From Thalassospira lohafexi (GTDB lineage: Bacteria > Pseudomonadota > Alphaproteobacteria > Rhodospirillales > Thalassospiraceae), in assembly GCF_002844275.1 (NCBI RefSeq), contig NZ_NXGX01000012.1, positions 17,545 to 81,544 of the forward strand: 64,000 bases of DNA. The letters are read 5' to 3'. Position 1 is the first letter of the stretch; every line of letters begins with the position of its first letter. The position numbers and the translations under genes are program-made. Under the pieces are notes generated by a model that made no database searches, had not been told where the DNA came from, and saw only the letters and a program-made list of their open reading frames with translations. Shown here piece after piece: positions 1-7,341 of this stretch.

Positions 1-300
1 GCATTGATGATGAACGCCATGCAGATGTGCAATATTCAGGCATTGCGGTTGGCCGATTACAGCTTTTTTGTCGGGTTTTCCTATTTGCGCCTGCCGATCA
101 TCGCGATCCTCGCCCTGATCCTGTTTGGCGAGGTGCCCGACATCTGGATTTTGCCCGGTGGGGCGATGATTATTGGGGCTGCGATCTATGTCGCCGTTCG
201 GGAACGCAAGCTTGCCGCAACCAGCACCCAAACACCACAAATCCCGGCACAAGACCCGCAAACCGCAACGATTGTTGGCCGAAAAACCAATGGCCTGTGA
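1..300 (+). CDS. DMT-superfamily (EamA-type) transporter, 3' part only
   Basis: The reading frame is open from the first base, so the gene begins outside the window and only about the last 100 residues are seen. They contain two hydrophobic helices, one starting near the FVGFSYLRLPII stretch and one at WILPGGAMIIGAAIYV. A basic RERK turn and a polar Thr/Pro/Gln tail follow. This is the usual end of a ten-helix drug/metabolite exporter of the EamA family, with the last helix leading to a short cytoplasmic tail. The substrate cannot be told from the fragment. The family assignment rests on the pattern of the final helices only. Confidence 0.7.
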   Translation, partial: ALMMNAMQMCNIQALRLADYSFFVGFSYLRLPIIAILALILFGEVPDIWILPGGAMIIGAAIYVAVRERKLAATSTQTPQIPAQDPQTATIVGRKTNGL

Positions 301-353
301 TGCCATTACCCGGTGTTTTATCCCTGCCTGCAATTGCCCTTGCCCGATAAAGG

Positions 354-377
354 TATAATTTGGTATAGAAATACCAA
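354..377 (+). promoter_or_regulatory. Probable promoter -10 box with overlapping palindromic operator
   Basis: A perfect TATAAT hexamer lies at 354-359, preceded by GG as in extended -10 promoters. It is followed at once by the inverted repeat TTGGTAT-AGAA-ATACCAA (360-377), with 7-bp perfect arms. A third half-site, ATACCAG, follows at 387-393. The palindrome would sit on the transcription start, so a bound dimer should block RNA polymerase. The half-site TTGGTAT resembles GntR-type operators. No convincing -35 box is visible. The SDR ribosome binding site AGGGAGG is at 400-406. Confidence 0.5.
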
Positions 378-415
378 TTAGAGAAAATACCAGATATCAA
401 GGGAGGCTTCACGTC

Positions 416-1177
416 ATGCAGGTCAAAGGATCAATTGCCATTGTCACCGGGGCGGCGTCCGGGCTTGGGGCGGCCACCGCCGAGGTTTTGGCCAATGCGG
501 GTGCGAAGCTTGCTGTTTTTGACTTGAACGAAGACGGGGCCAAGGCGACCGCGCAAAAGCTTGGCGGGGTTGGTTTTGGGGTGGATGTTTCCGATGCCGC
601 CAGCGTTGAAACGGCGGTTGCCGAGGTGGTCAAGACCATGGGGCGTCCGTCGATCCTGGTCAATTGTGCCGGTATCTTGCAGGGCGAACGCATTGTCGGG
701 CGAGAAGGCCCGGCGGATCTTGAGGCCTTTTCGCGGGTTATTTCCGTCAACCTGATCGGGACGTTCAACATGATGCGGGTTGCCGCCACCGCCATGAGCA
801 GCAACGAACCGGGGCCATCGGGCGAACGCGGGGTTGTGATCAACACCGCATCGATTGCCGCATATGAAGGGCAGATCGGACAGGCAGCCTATGCCGCGTC
901 CAAGGGTGGGGTGGCGTCGATGACGCTTCCGGCCGCGCGCGAACTGGCCCGCCATGGCATCCGGGTTGTATCGATTGCGCCGGGCATGTTTGGCACCCCG
1001 ATGGTCACCGCCCTGCCCGATGAAATGCAGGAAGCACTGGCATCGAACATCCCATTCCCCAAACGTCTGGGCGATCCACACGAATATGGCCGGTTGGCGT
1101 TGCATATCTGTGAAAATCAGATGATCAACGGCGAGACCATCCGCATCGACGGCGCGGTCCGGCTGGAACCGAAATAG
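416..1177 (+). CDS. SDR-family NAD(P)-dependent dehydrogenase
   Basis: A 253-residue classical short-chain dehydrogenase/reductase. The cofactor motif TGAASGLG is at residues 11-18, an Asp after beta-2 (VFDLN) favours NAD, and the catalytic pair is Tyr159/Lys163 in YAASK. The length and the C-terminal INGETIRIDGAVR stretch fit the type-2 3-hydroxyacyl-CoA dehydrogenase (HSD10-like) branch, which oxidises 3-hydroxyacyl-CoA in fatty-acid or branched amino-acid breakdown. That substrate is an inference from the family. The ATG has an AGGGAGG ribosome site nine bases upstream. The gene stands alone, with its own operator upstream and a strong terminator downstream. Confidence 0.85.
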   Translation: MQVKGSIAIVTGAASGLGAATAEVLANAGAKLAVFDLNEDGAKATAQKLGGVGFGVDVSDAASVETAVAEVVKTMGRPSILVNCAGILQGERIVGREGPADLEAFSRVISVNLIGTFNMMRVAATAMSSNEPGPSGERGVVINTASIAAYEGQIGQAAYAASKGGVASMTLPAARELARHGIRVVSIAPGMFGTPMVTALPDEMQEALASNIPFPKRLGDPHEYGRLALHICENQMINGETIRIDGAVRLEPK

Positions 1178-1212
1178 TCCCGCACGGTTCTGCCCTACAC
1201 GACCGCAGCCAG

Positions 1213-1250
1213 AACACCCTGCCGATCCCACACCGGCAGGGTGTTTTTTT
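1213..1250 (+). terminator. Rho-independent terminator of the SDR gene
   Basis: A 12-bp perfect stem, AACACCCTGCCG with CGGCAGGGTGTT, closes a 9-base loop and is followed by a run of T. Confidence 0.9.
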
Positions 1251-1264
1251 GTGAAACAGCACCA

Positions 1265-1284
1265 GATTCCCGCCTTCGCGGGAA
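1265..1284. repeat. Short palindromic repeat of the ATTCCCGC...GCGGGAAT type
   Basis: The sequence ATTCCCGCCTTCGCGGGAAT is an 8-bp inverted repeat (ATTCCCGC / GCGGGAAT) around CTTC, followed by GACG. Very similar elements are dispersed in many proteobacterial genomes, for example the dRS3-like repeats of Neisseria. Only one copy lies in this window, so its repetitive nature here is inferred. Confidence 0.45.
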
Positions 1285-1321
1285 TGACGATCAGGGCGGA
1301 AAGGGTGATTGGGATCAGGAC

Positions 1322-1612
1322 CTATTTATCGACAACCGTGTTGCAGAAGGTCGCAAGATCAATGTCCTTGGCCGTAACACCCCCGGCATCATGGGTGGTC
1401 AGGGTGACGCCGACCTTGTTGTAGACATTGAACCATTCGGGATGGTGATCCATTTTGTCGGCCATGATCGCCACACGGGTCATGAACCCGAAGGCGGAAT
1501 TGAAATCGCCAAACATGTAAACGCGGCCAATCGACAGGCCGTCTTCGGCAAGATCCCAACCGGGAAGGTTGGTCAGGGCGGTCTGGATTGCAGCTTTTTC
1601 GAGTTTGCTCAT
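1322..1612 (-). CDS. phhB: 4a-hydroxytetrahydrobiopterin dehydratase (pterin-4a-carbinolamine dehydratase)
   Basis: A 96-residue protein, the full length for the PCD/DCoH family. The signature is intact: His56-His57-Pro-Glu-Trp, then [11 protein letters not shown] with the third conserved His at 74. The enzyme dehydrates 4a-hydroxytetrahydropterin, recycling the cofactor of aromatic amino-acid hydroxylases. No phenylalanine hydroxylase gene is in the window, so its partner is elsewhere or the protein serves another pterin pathway. It lies in line with the downstream-reading uracil-DNA glycosylase gene but 47 bases apart, so co-transcription is possible. Identification is firm because fold length and all three histidines match. 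Confidence 0.92.
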   Translation of the reverse strand: MSKLEKAAIQTALTNLPGWDLAEDGLSIGRVYMFGDFNSAFGFMTRVAIMADKMDHHPEWFNVYNKVGVTLTTHDAGGVTAKDIDLATFCNTVVDK

Positions 1613-1659
1613 TATTGCCTCCTAGTTTTTTATCGCGTCATTGAACCACAAAAGCGCGA

Positions 1660-2298
1660 TTAACCCAACAGGGCCTGTACCTTGGCGCGCAGGACCGGCA
1701 AAAGGCTGGCTTCAAACCACGGGTTCTTTTTCATCCATGCGGTGTTGCGCCAGCTTGGATGGGGCATGGGTAAAATGTTATCTGGCAGATAATCGGCAAA
1801 CTGATGCACGGTTTGGGTCATGGTTTTGGCCCGGCGTTTGCCAAGATAATACCTTTGCGCATATTGCCCGATCAAAAGGGTTAATCCGATATCGGGTAAA
1901 TGCCCCCGCAAGGCATCATGCCACGTCGGGGCACATTCCGGGCGGGGCGGTAAATCGCCCCCGCGCGCCATGCGGCCGGGATAACAAAACCCCATCGGCA
2001 TAATGGCAAGCTTGGCCGGATCGTAAAAATCATCAACCGACAGCCCCAGCCAGTCGCGCAACCGATCGCCCGACGCATCATTCCATGGCAGGCCGGTTTC
2101 ATGCACCTTTGTCCCCGGTGCCTGCCCGATCACCAGAATGCGGGCCGATTTTGCCATGCGGACCACCGGGCGCGGCCCCAACGGCAGGCTATCGGCGCAA
2201 ATCGCACAGGCCCGCACATCAGCCAGCAGGGCATCAAGGGCCGCGTCCGCGCCGGGTGGGTCAATTTCGGGCAGTTTTCCGGGTTTTAGTCCGGGCAT
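1660..2298 (-). CDS. Uracil-DNA glycosylase family protein
   Basis: A 212-residue member of the UDG superfamily. Motif 1 is GQAPG followed by TGLPWNDASGDRLRDWLG, and the late motif is HPSWRN, the position of the DNA-intercalating loop. Such proteins excise uracil or damaged bases in the first step of base-excision repair. An N-terminal CAIC pair recalls the cysteines of iron-sulphur UDGs, but I do not see a full four-Cys set (the other visible Cys residues are in GFCYPG and PECAPT), so cluster binding is uncertain. The gene ends three bases before the upstream GST gene's stop region begins, so the two are probably one transcript. Confidence 0.8.
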   Translation of the reverse strand: MPGLKPGKLPEIDPPGADAALDALLADVRACAICADSLPLGPRPVVRMAKSARILVIGQAPGTKVHETGLPWNDASGDRLRDWLGLSVDDFYDPAKLAIMPMGFCYPGRMARGGDLPPRPECAPTWHDALRGHLPDIGLTLLIGQYAQRYYLGKRRAKTMTQTVHQFADYLPDNILPMPHPSWRNTAWMKKNPWFEASLLPVLRAKVQALLG

Positions 2299-2301
2299 GG
2301 G

Positions 2302-2961
2302 TTATTTCACCTCGGAATCCTCGATGACCCATTCTTCGGCGGCCGCATCATTGTACCATGCCTTCATGTCGGGCAGGCCAAGGATGGTTTCCATATAGGC
2401 ATTGCCAATCGGGTCAAGTTCCACGCCATAGGTTTTAAACCGGGTGACCACCGGCGCATACATGGCATCGGCAATCGAAAAATGGCCAAACAGGAAGTCC
2501 CCGCCCTGCCCGTATTGGGTGCGGCAGGTTTTAAAAATCTCGCCAATGCGGGCGATGTCGGCGTCCACGCCGGGGCCGCGCCCCAGACCGGGCAATGATT
2601 TACGGCAATTCATCGGCATGTGACTGCGCAAGGGGCCAAAGCCGCCATGCATTTCAAGCGATACAGCCCGCGCAATCGCCCGGATATCCATATCCAGCGG
2701 CCAGAGCAGCGTATCGGGTTGAGTATCGGCGATATATTCAAGGATCGCCATGGCTTCCCAGATGGTTTTGCGCCCATCGAAAAAGGCCGGGACCTTGGCC
2801 GTTGGCGAAAACACCGGCGCCTGTGCGGCGAAGGCGTCACTGCGCAATTGAACGAGTTTTTCTTCAAAGGCGACATTGGCGACTTTGAGCCCCAACCACG
2901 CCCGCAGCGACCAGGACGAATAATTTTTATTGCCGATATAAAGGACAGGAAGCGTTTCCAT
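2302..2961 (-). CDS. Glutathione S-transferase family protein
   Basis: A 219-residue protein starting at the ATG at 2961. The open frame continues upstream, but the residues there do not look like a GST. The thioredoxin-fold N-domain opens with LYIGNKNYSSWSLRAWL, where the Ser pair is in the position of the glutathione-activating Ser of zeta/beta-like classes. The cis-Pro stretch is PTAKVPAF, and the all-helical C-domain follows from about residue 85. Such enzymes conjugate or isomerise electrophiles with glutathione in the cytoplasm. The substrate is not predictable. It lies just upstream of the glycosylase gene on the same strand. Confidence 0.82.
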   Translation of the reverse strand: METLPVLYIGNKNYSSWSLRAWLGLKVANVAFEEKLVQLRSDAFAAQAPVFSPTAKVPAFFDGRKTIWEAMAILEYIADTQPDTLLWPLDMDIRAIARAVSLEMHGGFGPLRSHMPMNCRKSLPGLGRGPGVDADIARIGEIFKTCRTQYGQGGDFLFGHFSIADAMYAPVVTRFKTYGVELDPIGNAYMETILGLPDMKAWYNDAAAEEWVIEDSEVK

Positions 2962-3206
2962 GGCGGAGCCTTTTGACCAATGGGGTTGAGATACAGCGTT
3001 ACTATCTTTGCTTTGCAAAGCCGGTTCAAGCACCCATGCGGGGAATTCTTTTCCCCAATTGCCCAAAGCCCATGGCAGCCGTAAGATCACGGAATATATC
3101 TTGCACTTGGCATCTTACGGTGAAAGGCGGGCGGCATCACCGCCGCATATAACGCCCTTGAGCATAAGTAACGCCAGAAACACGTCACCAGCAGGGAAGT
3201 CATACA

Positions 3207-4607
3207 TTGTACGACCACATTATCGCACTCGATACATCCGCAAACCCGATCACCATCACCCCGATTGCCGAAGGCGATTTTGCCGCGTGGCTGACCGATC
3301 AGCCCGCCAATACCAAGGCATGGATTGCCGCCAACGGCTATGAGGCAAAACGCGGCACGCATCTGGCGTTGCCGGCAAATGGCGGCGGGCTTGGCACCGT
3401 TTTGGTCGGCTACCTTGATGATGCCAAGGCCCTTTGGGACTTTGCCGCACTGCCCTTGGCCCTGCCCGAGGGGACCTATGCGTTTGAGGATGGCTTTGCG
3501 AAAAATGCAGCGCTTTATGAAAAGGCTGCCCTTGGTATCTACCTTGGGGGGTATCGGTTTGACCGGTATCGCAAGGATGATGGCAAAAAGGACAAACGTG
3601 CGAAAATCGCCCTGCATGACATCACTGCGACCAAACGGGCCGAGAACGTTGCACGTGGCATCGGACTGGCGCGTGATTTGATCAACATCCCGGCCAATGA
3701 CATGGGCCCAGCCGAACTTGAAGCCGCGGCAAAGCATCTTGGCGCGGAATTTGGCGCCAAGGTCAGCGCGATTGTGGGTGAAGAATTGCTCAAGCAAAAC
3801 TTCCCGGCCATTCATACGGTCGGGCATGGCAGTGACCGCGAACCGCGCCTGATTGATTTGCATTGGGGCGATGACAGCGCGCCGAAAATCACGCTGGTCG
3901 GCAAGGGAGTGTGTTTTGACACCGGCGGCTATGACCTGAAACCATCAAGCAACATGTTGCTGATGAAAAAGGACATGGGCGGTTCGGCACAGGTTCTGGG
4001 GCTGGCGCGCATGATTATGGCCGCGAACTTGCCGGTCCGGTTGCGCGTGCTGATCCCGGCGGTTGAAAACATGGTGTCGGGCCGGGCCTATCGCCCAAGT
4101 GACATTTTGCAAACCCGCAAAGGCATCACGGTTGAAGTTGGCAATACCGATGCCGAGGGGCGGCTTGTCCTGTCTGATGCCCTGACCGAGGCCGCGTCGG
4201 AAGACCCCGAGATGCTGCTTGATTTCGCCACCCTGACCGGGGCTGCACGTGTGGCCCTTGGCCTTGGTTTGCCAGCCCTGTTTTCCAATGATGATGATCT
4301 GGCCAATGGGTTGATGGAAAATGGGCTGGCGCTGCATGACCCGATGTGGCGGTTGCCATTGTGGGATGAGTATCGCCCGATGCTTGATAGCAAGGCGGCC
4401 GACATGAACAACATTTCCGGCAGCCCGTTTGGCGGTGCGATCATTGCCGGTCTGTTTTTGGACCGGTTTGCCGAAGGGGCAAAAAGCTGGGCGCATATTG
4501 ATTTGATGGCCTGGAACCCGACCGACCGACCGGGTCGCCCAACCGGTGGCGAAGCACAGGGAATTCGGGCCGCCTTCAAGCTGATCGAGGATCGTTTCGG
4601 TAAGTAA
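3207..4607 (+). CDS. Leucyl aminopeptidase family protein (peptidase M17)
   Basis: A 466-residue cytosolic metallo-aminopeptidase. The M17 catalytic domain carries the metal ligands Lys233 and Asp238 in VGKGVCFDTGG, and the signature NTDAEGR at 313-319 with the catalytic Arg319. The C-terminal stretch DRPGRPTGGEAQGIRA is also typical. The N-terminal ~150 residues are divergent, as in the shorter alphaproteobacterial M17 branch. It releases N-terminal amino acids from peptides using two divalent metals. Translation probably starts at TTG (3207), because AGGGAAG lies at a good distance upstream (3193-3199) and no ATG fits. The nested palindromic element follows directly. Confidence 0.9.
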   Translation: MYDHIIALDTSANPITITPIAEGDFAAWLTDQPANTKAWIAANGYEAKRGTHLALPANGGGLGTVLVGYLDDAKALWDFAALPLALPEGTYAFEDGFAKNAALYEKAALGIYLGGYRFDRYRKDDGKKDKRAKIALHDITATKRAENVARGIGLARDLINIPANDMGPAELEAAAKHLGAEFGAKVSAIVGEELLKQNFPAIHTVGHGSDREPRLIDLHWGDDSAPKITLVGKGVCFDTGGYDLKPSSNMLLMKKDMGGSAQVLGLARMIMAANLPVRLRVLIPAVENMVSGRAYRPSDILQTRKGITVEVGNTDAEGRLVLSDALTEAASEDPEMLLDFATLTGAARVALGLGLPALFSNDDDLANGLMENGLALHDPMWRLPLWDEYRPMLDSKAADMNNISGSPFGGAIIAGLFLDRFAEGAKSWAHIDLMAWNPTDRPGRPTGGEAQGIRAAFKLIEDRFGK

Positions 4608-4617
4608 ACTAAACCCA

Positions 4618-4884
4618 AGAGCCTTTTCCCTCTGGGCTTGATCGATTTTGTTCGTGCTTGGCGAAGTGTTTGGCAAGGCACAGCGCGCAGGACGATGCGG
4701 CGCGTCGTTCAAGCGGTGTAACGATGCGAAACATCGCCAAACACGAACCCTTCGGGCCGGGACCTTCTTCTGCCCCGCAGCGTCAAGGGTCTTGACCGTA
4801 GCACCGCTACGCTCTGCGATCATTTCCTTGCCGGACAGAAGAAGCCCTCCGGCAAAACGTTTCAACCCAGAGGGAAAAGGCTCT
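4618..4884. repeat. 267-bp nested palindromic element, possible structured RNA or mobile palindrome
   Basis: The outer 19 bases AGAGCCTTTTCCCTCTGGG (4618-4636) are perfectly complementary to 4866-4884. The stem can extend inward through TTGA/TTTT stretches. Inside are two arms. Arm 1 pairs TTCGTGCTTGGCGA (4651-4664) with TCGCCAAACACGAA (4734-4747), with one mismatch. Arm 2 pairs GCCGG plus CTTCTTCTG (4756-4772) with CAGAAGAAG plus CCGGC (4836-4853). Arm 2 itself contains two perfect small hairpins, GTCAAG-GGT-CTTGAC (4782-4796) and GTAGC-ACC-GCTAC (4798-4810). The result is a branched, cloverleaf-like fold. It contains no credible gene. Whether it is transcribed or mobile is unknown. Confidence 0.7.
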
Positions 4885-4977
4885 GGATTGTACATTTCCC
4901 AATTAGACCTTTGACATCTACGCAGGGGTCAGGTAGACAGATTACGTATTCGTAACAAATAATTGTTGGGCACAAGC

Positions 4978-5325
4978 ATGTCGATCGAGATCAAACCGTC
5001 CAAGGCCCTCGACCTTTGGCGTATCGCGATTGTAGAAAGCGTGCGTCGGGATTCCCCCGATTTATCTGCTCGGCAAATGGCTTTGTTATTGAACGTTTAC
5101 CTGACCCCGGCACCGCATACCGTGCGTGGATTGTCAGATGCGCTTAACATCTCCAAACCGGCTATCACCCGTGCCCTTGACCGCCTGAGTTCGCTTGGCA
5201 TGGTCAAACGCAAGGTTGATGAAGACGACCGTCGTTCGGTGCTGATTCAGCGGACGGTTAAGGGATCTGTTTTCCTGCGCGAGTTTGGCGATATCATCGT
5301 CGCGGCAGGCAAAGAAACCGAATAA
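4978..5325 (+). CDS. MarR-family winged-helix transcriptional regulator
   Basis: A protein of about 115 residues from the ATG at 4978; TTG codons at 4963 and 4966 are in frame but less likely. The winged helix is clear. The recognition helix region reads SDALNISKPAITRALDRL and the wing reads GMVKRKVDEDDRRSVLIQ, the MarR Asp-Arg-Arg signature. The N-terminal dimer helix is short, so this is a compact member. A ligand cannot be inferred. It has no co-directional neighbour, so it may act on distant genes or on its own promoter region just upstream, which abuts the palindromic element. Confidence 0.8.
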   Translation: MSIEIKPSKALDLWRIAIVESVRRDSPDLSARQMALLLNVYLTPAPHTVRGLSDALNISKPAITRALDRLSSLGMVKRKVDEDDRRSVLIQRTVKGSVFLREFGDIIVAAGKETE

Positions 5326-5634
5326 GCTGCCTCTGGTTCGCGGTCACACGACCGTTTCCAGTTTGAATTTTGCCCCGTTTGGGCGGTAAATTCGCAATAT
5401 GACCGCCCATAAGACGATTTAGGGCAGCAATCCTTTCCTTTGTGCAAATTCCATTCTTCTTATACAGCCAAAAATCGCTATATACAGACCAGTTGGTATG
5501 TAACAACTGCTTCGCGCATCTCGCCCATCCCCCTGTTTTCACGTTTAAGAACAAGGGGATAAGTGAATTAAAATCAGCACATATAAGATAACTGCGGGTG
5601 AATTTCGCCAGATACGCCGTGCTGCGCGAAAAGG
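5326..5634. other. Gene-free interval between MarR and LysE genes
   Basis: I see no gene or strong hairpin here. The stretch is AT-richer toward 5560-5590. It lies between the 3' ends of two convergent genes, so it should contain transcription ends only. Confidence 0.5.
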
Positions 5635-6306
5635 TCAGTGACGGGTGCCCGCACTGCTTTCTGGCATCTCAATCAGCGATAAAAGGGCCGCAGCAGCGAT
5701 CAAAACAGCCCCGGAGACCCGTGCCACCACATTTGTCCCACCGCGCTGCACCAGCCAAGGCATCACCCGGGCGGCCCCCATCGCGTAAATCATTACGAAT
5801 GTGTAATCAAGAACAACGAAGGTCACACCAAGGATCAGCAACTGCGGGATCAAGGCGGCGGTCGGATCGACAAATTGCGGGAACAATGCCCCGAAAAACG
5901 CGATGGCCTTTGGATTGCCCGCCGCGACCAGAAAACCCTCGCGGAACAGTTTACGGCGACGGACGGGTTCATAGTGGCCCGCCGGGTTCGTTTTGATATC
6001 GTTCTGAACCTTGTTTGCCCTGGATTTGCGGAAAAGGGCTGTTAGCCCCATCACCAGAAGAAAACCAACCCCGCACCACTTCACAACCGCGAATGCCGTC
6101 GCCGACGTTGCCAGAAGCGCCCCAAGACCGACAGCAGCAACCACCATCTGGATCATGTTTGCTGTCACATCGCCCAAGGCCGTCATCAAGGTCGGGCGCG
6201 CACCATAGCGCAGCGCATGCGACATCCCGATCAGAACACTGGGCCCCGGTGTCAGGACCAGCAAAAAGACAAGGACGGCAAAACTCAGCCAGGTTTCAAA
6301 CGGCAT
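5635..6306 (-). CDS. LysE/RhtB-family amino-acid exporter
   Basis: About 223 residues from the ATG at 6306 (GGAG about ten bases upstream). The N-terminus reads MPFETWLSFAVLVFLLVLTPGPSVL. The TPGP motif in the first membrane helix defines the LysE/RhtB superfamily. Six hydrophobic segments follow, with a charged cytoplasmic loop of about 40 residues (NKVQNDIKTNPAGHYEPVRRRKLFREGF), and GNPKAIAFFGALFPQF is the second family motif. Proteins of this type export amino acids such as homoserine, threonine or lysine. The specific substrate is not readable from the sequence. The gene is monocistronic. Confidence 0.88.
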   Translation of the reverse strand: MPFETWLSFAVLVFLLVLTPGPSVLIGMSHALRYGARPTLMTALGDVTANMIQMVVAAVGLGALLATSATAFAVVKWCGVGFLLVMGLTALFRKSRANKVQNDIKTNPAGHYEPVRRRKLFREGFLVAAGNPKAIAFFGALFPQFVDPTAALIPQLLILGVTFVVLDYTFVMIYAMGAARVMPWLVQRGGTNVVARVSGAVLIAAAALLSLIEMPESSAGTRH

Positions 6307-6547
6307 GATGGGTGATCTCCGGTGCAAAGGACGTCATCGGCATATCACGCCATTCCGATTGCACAAGTGCGTGTTGTGCAATGCCTCATGACAATGCGTC
6401 ATCACGACCGGATCAGGTGCGAAGATTAAAGGCAACACACCCTTAAACCCATCACAGGATAAACCGGCAGCACCGCAACAAAATTTGCAACCGGCGGATA
6501 TAAAGGGTGGGTCAGAACGTCATTTCAGGGGAGTGATCGCGTTAGCG

Positions 6548-7282
6548 TTAGCGTTGCTTGGCATCGCCCGGCCAGCGATCATAGAACTTGCGAACCTGAA
6601 CGGAGCGCAGGGTATCTGGTGGCAAGATGGATTGTGCCGTTTTCTGCAACTGGAACTGAAGCGCCGAGAAATAGCGGTTCGGCACGGGCGCAAACGGACT
6701 AAAAGGCGGCTCGGGTGTGATTTCCTCGCCTTTTTCGGCCGCTTCTTCGGCGGCTTTTGCCTCAGCCTCAAGTTCTTCTTCGGTTTTGGCAGGCGGGGGT
6801 GGCAACAAGGCCGGCGCGTCAAACTTAAAGCCACGTTTGCCCGGTTCGCGGTTTTCAAAGCGGCTTTGAGTATCGCGGTACATCAGACGTTGCAAATCAA
6901 CCAGAAACGCATTGATGATCTTTGGCATCCGGCTTTCGATCACCTCGACATCCTGTTTGGTCGCGGCCTCAAGCCAGATGTTGAAAACAAGTTGGCGAAT
7001 GGTCCCAGATTTGGGCAGCACGACGGTCAGTGACACCGGATCGGGGATGATCACTGTATCGGGAATGACCGGTTCGGTATTGGCGACTTCTTCCTCGGCA
7101 GCGGGTTCTTTTTTCGATGATGCATTGGCCGGGGCAACCGCCATCATAAAGACAAGTGCACTTAACATCATGGCAAGCATGCCCACAGCGGTCCGCCGCA
7201 GGAAGGCCAAGTTAGCGCTGGCGTTGGCATTGGCTTTTGGCTGCTTAAAAGACGCCATCAACGAAATGCTCACGTTTATCAC
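6548..7282 (-). CDS. Membrane-anchored FliL-like protein, otherwise unknown
   Basis: Up to 244 residues. The start is uncertain: GTG 7282, GTG 7273 (with AAGGTG upstream) and ATG 7258 are all possible. An N-terminal Ala/Asn-rich patch (ANANASAN) precedes one hydrophobic helix, AVGMLAMMLSALVFMMAVA. The middle, from SLTVVLPKSGTIRQLVFNIWLEAATKQDVEVIESRMPKI onward in short pieces, has the strand-helix pattern of the FliL C-domain. An acidic, Ala/Glu-rich segment with PPPP interrupts it, and the end returns to RYFSALQFQLQ. FliL proteins support the flagellar stator. No flagellar gene is near, so this is an orphan paralogue and its role is unknown. FliL relatedness is my inference from pattern only. 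Confidence 0.55.
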   Translation of the reverse strand: MINVSISLMASFKQPKANANASANLAFLRRTAVGMLAMMLSALVFMMAVAPANASSKKEPAAEEEVANTEPVIPDTVIIPDPVSLTVVLPKSGTIRQLVFNIWLEAATKQDVEVIESRMPKIINAFLVDLQRLMYRDTQSRFENREPGKRGFKFDAPALLPPPPAKTEEELEAEAKAAEEAAEKGEEITPEPPFSPFAPVPNRYFSALQFQLQKTAQSILPPDTLRSVQVRKFYDRWPGDAKQR

Positions 7283-7341
7283 CTTGTTTTCAGTAGCTTA
7301 TTTAACTTCTTGTAGCATCTAATACCGGTATCTGTCCGCAA

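Noticed and set aside
431..1231. A 266-codon open frame opposite the SDR gene
   Set aside because: It mirrors a gene with strong family motifs. GC-rich third positions create long antisense frames, and its translation has no family pattern.
3945..4895. A 316-codon minus-strand frame covering the aminopeptidase end and the palindromic element
   Set aside because: It is antisense to the M17 signature region and crosses the nested palindrome. No ribosome site or domain is visible.
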